DNA from: Clusia tigrina
Lineage: Eukaryota; Arthropoda; Insecta; Diptera; Clusiidae
Reading direction: 5' to 3'
DNA: 64,000 nucleotides
Assembly: GCA_920105625.2 (NCBI GenBank)
Contig: OV050030.1
Coordinates: 427,706,240 to 427,770,239, forward strand
Below the pieces are notes generated by a model that saw only the letters and a list, made by a program, of their open reading frames with translations, was not told where the DNA came from and made no database searches. Positions 38,601 to 45,379 of the stretch are shown here, piece after piece. A program made the position numbers and the translations under genes. Each line of letters starts with the position of its first letter. The first letter of the stretch is position 1.

Positions 38601-39823
38601 TTCACATTAAGCATTACAGGCGAAGTGCTGGAACAGCGAATTGACAGCAGTGGAGTGAGACCGCAGTAGTGCCAAGTTCTGCAAAGCCTGCAGTCAAAAG
38701 CCACCTTCGCTCCCCTCCAGTGAATAGTTTATTCATTGTATCATGTGTGGTCGTATTCATGTTACAGGGAACAACTCTTCCACTCGGGCAGCTTCTTTCA
38801 TTTTCCACAATATTGCAAGGAATACTTTCTAGGAGGGCCTTGCAATCCTCAAAAGAAACTGGACCGCAAGTGGGGCATGTCATTAGGGTGCTTGATTGGT
38901 TTCTTCTCATTTAAACTTGCCATTTGAGGGTTGAGGGTTGAGAGAGGAGGGAGCAATGAACGCCATTGCGCAAGGGCCTGTCATTTGAATCGCACTTTTC
39001 TGCCGAGATGGCCACAAGTGATTATGACATCCCCTTGCAAACATGTTAACGAATGTGTGTGAGTGCCACGTATGTGTGTGGGTGTGTTTTGGTCACTACG
39101 CAACGACCGCAACAAGCTGACCCAATTACAGGCAGCAGCGGGCTCGCACGCCGCAAACGAAAACCGCAGCTCTCAGCCACATGTGCGAAAAGCGGAATAA
39201 GGATAATTAAAAAGGACTCCCAGCAGTGCAAATAAATCAATTTCGCTTATGCTAAACAATTTTGTAAACTTTAATTAATGAACGCACACATTCACACATT
39301 TTAAACAAGTTCATTTGCAGCTCTTTTGTTTTTGCCTTTGTTGCCGCTTCGGTTTTTGCTTGGTTGAGTGCTCCACACTCAAAATGGCAGCCTTATCGCT
39401 CTGCCTTCCACTTGACTAACTGCTGTGCACTTTTACTGCCTCACAACAGCACTGAACACGATTTTACACACAGACACAAACACAAACGCTAACAACAACA
39501 ATGACTCAATTCATTCCCTTCGAGTGTGTGTGAGCGCATATTTTAATGTTTGTTATCCTTTTTGTGCTATTTCAGGTGAGCATCCTGCTGCAATGCAGCA
39601 CAACTCGAGCAGCATGAACAGCAGCAACTTCTACTGCAGCATTTGCTGCATGCTCTTCACCATCTTCACGTGCTGTCTGCAGCACTTGCTGGCAACAACG
39701 GCCACGGTGCTGACAACGCAGCTGGGCACCACGGCGTCGGCAGCAGCAGCAACGGCGGCCACAGCCACAACAGCCGTGCGGAGTTTTCACGCCACGCGCG
39801 CCTTCAACGAAGTTACGAGATGA
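5944..39823 (+). CDS. dpr: Dpr-family two-Ig-domain cell-surface protein (3' six exons; 5' end outside window)
   Basis: The CDS is join(5944-6021, 6136-6268, 29568-29687, 29948-30044, 33075-33172, 39576-39823). All junctions are GT..AG and the phases agree, giving 774 nt (257 residues plus stop). Domains visible are the second half of Ig1 (starting VSWIRKRDLHIL, ending in the DSGIYEC motif), then all of Ig2 (INLTC cysteine, IFWYKG tryptophan, DTGNYTC cysteine), then a short tail. N-glycosylation sequons are present at NWT, NIT, NLT and NYT. Dpr proteins are neuronal surface Ig proteins that bind DIP partners in synaptic specificity, and the founding member acts in salt-aversion taste behaviour. 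The GEHPAAMQHNSSS stretch after Ig2 recalls Dpr1, Dpr2 and Dpr3 from memory, but the exact paralogue cannot be fixed here. Signal peptide and Ig1 start must lie upstream of position 1. Confidence 0.93.
6136..6268 (+). CDS. dpr: dpr exon: Ig1 E-G strands
   Basis: Acceptor TTTTTTGCAG precedes 6136 and donor GTAAGT follows 6268. The 133 nt leave phase 1. The peptide runs VIRPENSGNWTLQIKYPQ to SYSFNVI and contains the F-strand motif DSGIYEC with the second Ig1 cysteine, plus an NWT sequon. The intron before it is only 114 nt. The intron after it is 23.3 kb. Confidence 0.95.
6840..7680 (+). mobile_element. 5'-truncated non-LTR retrotransposon (RNase H and C-terminal zinc-finger region)
   Basis: One frame reads from about 6,840 to a TAG stop at 7536-7538, broken only by an in-frame TAA at 7149-7151. 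Upstream of that stop is an RNase H domain: the SDNLTAIKAL strand with its acidic residue, then IWVPGHRDISGSERADDLAR, the C-terminal RNase H signature. Downstream are SRPLWPGY, VVTGHWPIGD and a zinc-knuckle-like CRSCGNHLERETVEHFIC. This order (RNase H then Cys/His motif) matches the end of ORF2 in LOA/I/R1-type LINEs. The reverse transcriptase and 5' end are missing, as expected for target-primed truncation. About 140 bp of 3' UTR-like DNA follow. Confidence 0.8.
8599..8632. repeat. (AG)17 microsatellite
   Basis: Uninterrupted AG dinucleotides. Confidence 0.95.
10181..10214. repeat. CA microsatellite (interrupted)
   Basis: ACACACA blocks separated by single A or T interruptions. Confidence 0.9.
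11041..14878 (+). repeat. 3.8 kb minisatellite of 12-mer ATGACTGAGGAG with ~311-bp higher-order units
   Basis: The basic unit is ATGACNGAGGAR (it would encode Met-Thr-Glu-Glu), with variants such as CTGACTGAGGAG and ATGACTGAGAGG. A register-changing module (an 11-bp unit ending GAGGA, one normal unit, then ATGACTGAATAA) recurs at intervals of 311, 311, 227, 95, 299, 179 and 311 bp in the parts I measured. Every interval is 11 modulo 12. A second module, GCAGAAGACCGAGGAGATGA, marks the first half (near 11044, 11366, 12189, 12475 and 12820). The array sits in a dpr intron in sense orientation. The short ORFs (up to 143 codons) are a by-product of the repeat, not genes. Confidence 0.95.
14879..18082 (+). 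other. dpr intron between two arrays
   Basis: No supported gene. About 14,890-15,800 looks like decayed repeat DNA, with two GGGGGAGTTGCT(G/C)TATGGT copies near 15,222-15,270. About 15,800-17,620 looks like ordinary fly intron. 17,620-18,080 is again repeat-like. Confidence 0.55.
18083..18477 (+). repeat. minisatellite of 12-mer TTTCAACTTTAG / TTTCAACTTCAG
   Basis: About thirty degenerate units in tandem. The left half mixes TTATTTTCAACTTCAGTGGC modules, and the right half is nearly uniform. Both strands are open (Phe/Asn/Gln on +, Lys/Leu on -), which follows from the period being a multiple of three. Confidence 0.93.
19458..19506. repeat. TTG/TGC trinucleotide run
   Basis: GTT repeats interrupted by GCT units. 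Confidence 0.9.
24127..24183 (+). repeat. three ~19-bp tandem copies
   Basis: The unit is close to GATAGAAAAGAAGTAGGGG, in three adjacent copies with small changes. Confidence 0.7.
29568..29687 (+). CDS. dpr: dpr exon: Ig2 A-C strands
   Basis: Acceptor TTTCTTGCAG precedes 29568 and donor GTGCGT follows 29687. The 120 nt are entered with one base carried over and leave with one base over. The peptide ELKANITGPSDLYVKSG.. carries the first Ig2 cysteine (INLTC), the conserved MQGPHELGNIFWYKG stretch, and NIT and NLT sequons. Confidence 0.95.
29948..30044 (+). CDS. dpr: dpr exon: Ig2 middle strands
   Basis: Acceptor AATTGCAG precedes 29948 and donor GTAAGT follows 30044. The 97 nt encode GNEIVDMTTNLNEVDSG to DGLTSR, with the last Arg codon split by the next intron. 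The preceding intron is 260 nt. The following intron is 3.03 kb and begins almost at once with a 20-bp tandem repeat. Confidence 0.94.
30091..30525 (+). repeat. 20-bp minisatellite TCACTCGTGATTGTCTCACA-like
   Basis: About 21 tandem units of exactly 20 bp with variants (GATTGGTTCAGG, GACTGTCTCACA). Units near 30,300-30,410 are almost identical, and the outer ones are more diverged. It begins about 45 nt after the dpr donor at 30045. Confidence 0.95.
30526..33074 (+). other. rest of the 3.0 kb dpr intron
   Basis: No supported gene. Repeat-like DNA runs to about 32,340 and includes the inverted repeat at 31625-31833. Ordinary intron DNA follows up to the acceptor at 33074. Confidence 0.55.
31625..31833. 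repeat. inverted repeat with ~60-nt arms
   Basis: The inner 27 nt of the arms (31661-31687 and 31778-31804) are exact reverse complements, with a 90-nt spacer. The outer parts pair imperfectly back to AGAACTGCA at the ends. This is a foldback or MITE-like structure, or two copies of one repeat inserted head to head. Confidence 0.85.
33075..33172 (+). CDS. dpr: dpr exon: Ig2 F-G strands
   Basis: Acceptor TTTTACCGCAG precedes 33075 and donor GTAAGT follows 33172. The 98 nt encode LKIRRAMPSDTGNYTCVP to SSVYVHVII. The DTGNYTC motif supplies the second Ig2 cysteine and an NYT sequon. Phase 1 at the end joins the next exon to give Gly-Glu-His-Pro. Confidence 0.95.
33652..33679. repeat. CAA run
   Basis: CAACAA repeats on the + strand. 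Confidence 0.85.
34600..35150 (+). mobile_element. 5'-truncated LINE: last ORF2 segment, stop, 3' UTR and CCTAA tail
   Basis: The frame from 34,613 (RNWQTKGTC.., WPKLDRKKSRDLLGLSR, VVACITGHW) is lost near 34,815 and resumes in another frame from 34,851 as YCRSCGDEEEETVDHFLC and RFIRASKWFDE, with TGA at 35037-35039. The CxxC...HxxxC knuckle and the terminal SKWFDE-type ending resemble LOA/Bilbo-like ORF2 ends. A 3' UTR follows (TGGTATCGCAATGGACCC), then GCAAACCGAACCTAACCTAA at about 35,125-35,144. It differs in sequence from the copy at 6840-7680, so at least two LINE lineages are present. Confidence 0.78.
35262..35330 (-). mobile_element. LINE 3' tail in opposite orientation
   Basis: The + strand reads TAGGTTAGGTTAGGTTAACG and then GGCAGCCGGTCTACGGACCA, which is the reverse complement of the tail type at 3058-3098. 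It lies about 120 bp beyond the forward LINE tail, so two LINE ends face each other. Confidence 0.6.
39576..39823 (+). CDS. dpr: dpr terminal coding exon: hydrophobic C-terminal tail
   Basis: Acceptor GTGCTATTTCAG precedes 39576. The exon opens GEHPAAMQHNSSS, then a hydrophobic, Cys-rich stretch (FYCSICCMLFTIFTCCLQ) that could be a membrane segment or part of a lipid-anchor signal. After that comes a low-complexity Ala/Thr tail ending FNEVTR and a TGA stop at 39821-39823. The first exon bases are GTGAGC, so the acceptor is immediately followed by a donor-like sequence. The DNA after the stop is CAG/GGC-rich and also open in other frames, which I attribute to base composition. Confidence 0.9.
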
Positions 39824-40248
39824 AGCAACTGCAGCGGCAGACACAGACGCAGACGCACCCACAGCAGCAACAGCGGCGGCGGTGGTAGCGGTGGCGGTGG
39901 CGGTGGCAATGCTGCTACTGGCGGTGCTTAAGCGCAGCTGCTGCCGCTGCTGTCGCTGCCAGAGATGGGGCGAATGTGCCACGAGTATCTTGGAATGCGT
40001 TTCGCACTGGAGCGCAGTGCCCACACGCGCATTCGCTTTGAGAGTGCAGCGCCGCTGTTTTCATTTCGTTATTTTCGTTCTCCCTTGTACTTGTATAATC
40101 CTTGATCTTCAACCCTGGACTCTTGATCCTTGATCCTTGATCCTTTATCATTCCCATTTCCACTGGTTTAGTGAAATTTACCTAATAATGTAAGCCAATT
40201 CTAGCATGTAAGCTGATTGTTTAGTAAAATTAAGACTTATCTAACGAC

Positions 40249-40288
40249 GCATGCGTGCGCGCGTGCATGCGTGTGTGTGTACGCGCGC
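40249..40288. repeat. 40-bp uninterrupted alternating purine-pyrimidine tract
   Basis: Every base from 40249 to 40288 alternates purine and pyrimidine (GC, GT and AT steps). This is the classic sequence pattern able to adopt Z-DNA. It lies about 430 nt after the dpr stop codon. Confidence 0.9.
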
Positions 40289-41745
40289 CTGTGTATGCAT
40301 ATGTCTGTGTATGTGTAAAAAGACGCTTCCAAAGCGTTCGTTGTAGTGAAATTGATAATAATATTAAGCGAAGACGCCAGCGCGCACGTATAAATAGCAA
40401 ACTGAACATAACTGGAGGGGCCCCGGTGCCGTCGGAGCCCACTTTGCCGCAGCCTCAAGTGCAGGAGTCACACTTTTGTCCCGCATACGTCATGCATTTT
40501 ATCCTTTATCACTCAGAATCGTAACTTTCATTGATACTTTAGTGCACAACTTCTATAAGGCAGTTAGAGGAGTGTCCCGATGGAACATTTCCAAGAGTCT
40601 TGGCAGCTAAGACTCATTGTAACAGGGGCTCAATTGTAGCGCAGGACTGCCTCATCCCTCATTTGACGTTAGTTTGTTAGAGTACGCAACTCAGTGTGCA
40701 ATGCGAGGTGGTACACTGAACAACTTTAGTTATTTTGGGAGACATTCGAAGAAGCTGGCGCCATGCTTCTTAAGAACAGTCCACCATCTCACTTGGACTG
40801 GAGGGTGACAAACCAACGCTGTAAAACTCCCATTAAAGTTTTCTACACTTTGCAAGTTTTGAAGTGGGTCAAACTTAGTTTTATTTTTATTTTTGTATTT
40901 CAACTCACTCAAAATTGGACATTTGAAGTGGTTTTTTTATGACGGACGGAGAACTGATCGTTAAGGACTCAATTGTTTACAAAAGCAACGCGAGAGCCAG
41001 GCAACTCATATCACCATCAATTGCGGAGCTCACAGTACTGTTTAGTTTTTAGCTGTAGGTGCTTCTGCGATGATTCGGTTCCATACTTCTAAATGCGAAT
41101 ACTGCTTTTAGAAAGCTCCTTGAGAGTCTTCCTCAAGGGAGCTCTCAAACCAAGCATATCTTCAGTAAGTGAACGTTGATACGTTCAATCACTGGTGACC
41201 TTTCCATTCGATTCGAGTATGTTTTGACTCTAGAGTAACATACGAGTGAGTAGTAAGGGTGGCTTAAAGGACGGAAAAGTCCTGACAAGGGATTTCTAGT
41301 TGTATTACTGTACTTACTGTAGGTTCTCAGGGGCACATACGGACAGAGATCGAAACAAGGAATTGTGTGGATCTCATAAAGGAACTGGAAAATTAATCCC
41401 TACTTTCAGCAGAATGAATTTAAAGTTCTTCTACGAGAAGCGAATGGCTGCACCTGTCCTACTGAACTACAAACAACACAGCTAATCAGTGGTACAGAAA
41501 TTGGTGGGAGGAAGTAAATCCTTATGGTTAGTTAAGTTACCAAGCTGGGCAGAGGGATCAGTACGAGTATATAATCAAGTATGTAATGGCAGCGATTCAT
41601 ATACGGATTGATGCGAGCCAAATTGGGTAGTTCAGTGCTTCAATTCGCTTACAGACTGCTGGGCTCAAAACAGAAGCGGCACACTCAGCTACTAGGATAA
41701 CATCACGAGGGGCTTAGAGCACTCTTACTAGGATTTTTGTATTAG

Positions 41746-42240
41746 AAATATAAACCAATAACGACGAAACTTGAAGATTGAAAGTGTTCAAGACAAATTG
41801 ACAGAGAGAAAGTGATGGGGATAGAGATAGAAAGGGAGAAATATGGAGAGGGATAGGTAAGTAAGGGAAGGGGAAGGTCAGGTAAAGTGTAGGAAGGGTG
41901 TGGGAATAATGTAAAGGAGGTAAAGAGTTGGAAAGGGAAGTATAAATATAGAAAGCAATGAACTGAGAGGAGTTGAAAGGAGAAAAATGGACGAAAATAG
42001 ACACAAATACAGAGAGAGAAGAGTATGAAAATGAGGATTGATATAATGAGTGACAAACATAAGAAGTTGATGGATAGCATAATCACACATTGTGAAGTGC
42101 CGGCGTTAGCTATAACTAGAGAGAGAGAGAGAGAGAGAGAAGTATTGGAATAATCAGAGTATATAGAGAGAAATATAGAGAGAACTATATTAAGTGTAAA
42201 CATTTGATGATGAAAATGATATATAAATTGCTGCCAAACC
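41746..42240 (+). repeat. purine-rich tract with GA runs
   Basis: Roughly 500 bp of mostly A and G on the + strand (GAGAGAAAG, GGGAGAAATATGG, and an uninterrupted GA run at about 42,119-42,141). The long minus-strand ORF here reads Ser/Leu/Phe repeats and is not credible as a gene. Confidence 0.75.
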
Positions 42241-44000
42241 AAGTATCAATACAAAAACTCGCATACGAACCGAAGATAAAGGACGAAAAACGAGTTCATA
42301 TTGAGTGAGCACTCATCATGCATATGTGAACTACACGCAATTGTGAGTCACTTAAAACACTCAATGATCCGATTTAGATTCACATTCATAAAAAGTGCAT
42401 GGAATCGAGTGTTGAGGTTCGCCAGTGTATGATTTTGCACCATGTTCACCACCCACTCACGACTCATGAATTCATGATTTGATTTGGTTTGATGATGAGA
42501 CAAAAAGTAACCCATCAGAAGCACACAGAGGGTACGAGTACAACACCATGAGTGCATACTCCCGGCTTTAAGCACACTTGACATTATTTATACCTCCACA
42601 AATTGTTGTTAAGTTCTTCAAAGTATCCGAGTTAATTGACCTGCATTTAGTCGATTGAGGATTTCTTTTGACTCTCTGTAAATTCGCTTTTCACTCAATC
42701 TGATGTAGCCAATGAGTGCTTCAAGTGACTCACTTTGTGAGCACACTCAGGTACGAGAGGGGCTCACTTTGTGATGGCACTCAGGTACGAGTAGTTCTCT
42801 AGCGAATAAGAGCGAATAGCATTTACTGCAGAGCACCTACAACCGGCATTTTTCGAGAGTAGTGTTATGCTTAGAAAGGTGAAGAGTCTGCATTGCGTGA
42901 AAGCTCTAGGCAAAGAGTATAGAAACACAGAGATTGAATCACTCAAAATGTTGTGTAATGGAAGTGAAGGCGATTTCACAAAAATCGGTGAGTGGGAAGG
43001 GGAAGCGAGATGCAATGAGTGTGTTACGGCATGTGTTATGAAAAAGGGTTTACTAGAAAACCCGTCGAACAAAATGTTCGCAACAATAACTTCATTTGTT
43101 ATGCGAGTATACTCTTTGGTCTAGGGAACTGAGCCACAACAACGCAACTCACTCCACAGCTATCAAGTCACCCGACGCATTAGTCCACTACGAGTATCTA
43201 AAAAAGCTGTGTTTTTATGAATGGTGAGAATCCTTGTTGTGTATATTAACCACATATAATTGTGTTATGTCTCTCTGGGCTTCCTGTGGGGAAGTAGCGC
43301 TATCCTGCAATTGCGAGGAGTGTGAGTACCGAACAGAATAAACTCCTCTCATACCAGCCAGCAACTTGGTTGTTCAATGGAAATTGTTTACATTCGTTTG
43401 ATGTTCATGTTTTGCGAAAAGCGCGGTTTTGCTGCCACTTCTTATCGCATCGCAACGCATCGCATCTCATTCGTGTTTGCGTACCTCATCACTTAATTTG
43501 CACTCATCTGCAGCGCTTCCACGCACTTCAATCATTTGACTCCTGCACTTGAAAATCCATGCGAGTAATTTTAATTAATACGCGAAAATGCTGCATGGAT
43601 TTGCGCTGCATTGTAGAAGCTTCACTAATTTGTGGCGCAAATGCCGCAAACCCCATTCAAATTCGAACGCATTGCATTGAATTATTAAATTAAGAGCGCC
43701 GGCCGAGGGGGCAGGGGGTTGTTAGTAGGGAGCGTGGCGGATCCAAACGAAATTAAGCATTTAATTGCGCATAATTCATAACTAAAATATTGAAATTTTG
43801 AAATAGAAACGCGCGCGGTGAATTGGAGCGGCCTGAAATGTGAGCGCGAGTCATTTGAAGCCGCGCCGTTTTTCTATGCTTCGATATGCTCGCAGTTGAC
43901 GGCGGTGGTGGTAGAGGGGTTGGGAGGGGGTTGAGCCGACATAATTAGAGCGCGTGATGAGTAAATGAAATATGCATAAATATAGCAGAGTAAATAATTG

Positions 44001-44008
44001 TGTACATA
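44001..44008 (+). promoter_or_regulatory. Pumilio-type site TGTACATA
   Basis: Matches the Pumilio consensus UGUANAUA on the dpr sense strand, within the presumed 3' UTR. A second copy lies at 44439-44446. Confidence 0.35.
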
Positions 44009-44438
44009 CATCCATGAATAAAGTAGGCAAGTTAATGCGAGCGAGCAGATGCAATTAAAGGCCATTTGGAGGTCGTTTAAATGCAACATTGCCACACAAT
44101 TGGCAATTACGCGTAATCAAACTGAGCAGAATTGCGCAAAGGTGTTAAATATAAATTAAAAATTAGCAACAAAAACATAAAACTTTCACAAATTAAATTC
44201 TAACGTAGCACTTTGAGTACTTAGCATAGGCTTATTCCCAATAAACGAGTAAATACTAAGTTAGTAAGTAGCTGAGGAGGATGGGACTGGCACTGGCACT
44301 GGCACTGGGATGGCAGCAGCGCACTGCCAGGGCAGTGGAACAGGTACCGGACAGGTTTCGCAAGCGTCTTAGTAGTCGCTTAGGCGAATTGTGATTGGTT
44401 GAGCGGTCGGTGGCGGTGAAGGTGGAGCAGGCCAACGG

Positions 44439-44446
44439 TGTACATA
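44439..44446 (+). promoter_or_regulatory. Pumilio-type site TGTACATA (second copy)
   Basis: Same octamer as at 44001-44008, about 100 nt upstream of the paired AATAAA signals. Two matches in 450 nt of sense-strand UTR-like DNA make function somewhat more plausible, but chance is not excluded. Confidence 0.35.
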
Positions 44447-44540
44447 GTAAGCGTAAACTAGATTTTAATTACACTTAACTTACTTGATAATTACTTAACC
44501 TAATTGAGAATAACACAAACACGACATTGTAATCATTATA

Positions 44541-44562
44541 AATAAAGCATTTAGCCAATAAA
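44541..44562 (+). terminator. candidate dpr poly(A) signals (two AATAAA)
   Basis: AATAAA occurs at 44541-44546 and 44557-44562 after a long AT-rich stretch. Earlier AATAAA copies at 44017-44022 and 44240-44245 could be alternative sites. Which one is used cannot be told from sequence. Confidence 0.35.
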
Positions 44563-44654
44563 GAGACGAAGAGAGAGAAGCGCCCAAGTGTAAATGATCA
44601 GTGAGAGCACATTCGCATCGTAAAATAGACTCAAATATGATTTATGGAACGAGC

Positions 44655-44741
44655 AAATAAAGTCAAGTAAAGTAAAGTAAAGTGAAGTAAAGTAAAGTAA
44701 AGTAAAATAAAGTAAAGTAAAGTAAAGTAAATAAAGTAAAA
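44655..44741 (+). repeat. AGTAA pentanucleotide microsatellite
   Basis: About 16 units of AAAGT/AGTAA with rare changes, just after the candidate dpr poly(A) signals. Confidence 0.93.
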
Positions 44742-45379
44742 CAGAACTAAATAAAATGGTTTACAAATATTTCAGAAAACAAAAATTGTTTCATTTCAGT
44801 TCGAGGGTAAGAAAGAAAGTAAGTATACAACTCTGAATCCTTGGTCCCAGGACGTTCAACTGAGATTTGATAGGCAAAACTCCTGTTATGCTCCGAGCTC
44901 ATTCAAAACAAAAATGGAGTGGCGAAGGTAGAAATTAAACGAAAGTGGAGATGTGCATTTCTGATCTCGTTTCCTGGCCAAAACTGGTTACTTATGCCCC
45001 CCTATCCCAACGTGTAGAAAAGACAGTTACAAGAGCTGAAACTTGCAGCATTTGTTTGACTGACTTCCAATCACACCCTATTCTAATGAAACAACAAAGG
45101 CAACCTTTACAAACGTAACAAAATTGTCCTTTATTCCCCTTTTGACTGATCATCTGTCATAATCTCCAAGTTATGATACCACATAAAGCAAAAACCAGAA
45201 TTTATTCTGAGTCCTCCAACATAAAAACTGACAATGACTTCAATTTCCTCAATGCAATCCTCCACTATAAGAGACAGGAGCTCCCAAACGACATACGAGT
45301 CTGTACCATGTACCACAAGGGTCTGCGGCATTCAGACCTGCAATGACGCTGCAATGTAGGACGAGAAATCAGCATAATA
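44742..45379. other. intergenic, nothing recognised
   Basis: Repeat-like DNA without a supported gene, leading into the CCAA array. Confidence 0.5.

Larger units (their letters stand above)
33173..39575 (+). other. 6.4 kb dpr intron
   Basis: No supported host exon. It contains a CAA run at 33652-33679, two LINE fragments (34600-35150 and 35262-35330), a GGGCAGGCATGA-type 12-bp repeat at about 36,605-36,650, and a triple ATTAATTC repeat near 38,440-38,460. 34,320-35,950 and 37,640-38,940 look like decayed mobile DNA. Confidence 0.55.
39824..44580 (+). other. dpr: probable dpr 3' UTR and downstream DNA, interrupted by a decayed repeat-like block
   Basis: No coding exon is seen. From 39,824 to about 40,520 the DNA looks like ordinary fly 3' UTR. 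From about 40,540 to 43,340 it resembles decayed repeat DNA and includes a purine-rich tract. From 43,340 to 44,580 it returns to AT-rich, UTR-like DNA with two Pumilio-type TGTACATA sites and several AATAAA hexamers. That the UTR extends this far is inferred from the signals and the absence of another gene. Transcript evidence would be needed. Confidence 0.35.

Noticed and set aside
39572..40024. 150-codon minus-strand and 81-codon alternative-frame ORFs over the last dpr exon
   Set aside because: Shadows of the GC-rich Ala/Thr tail and CAG/GGC low-complexity DNA. The dpr frame is fixed by exon phase.
41742..42242. 166-codon minus-strand ORF rich in Ser, Leu and Phe
   Set aside because: It is the pyrimidine complement of a purine-rich tract, with no domain or gene context.
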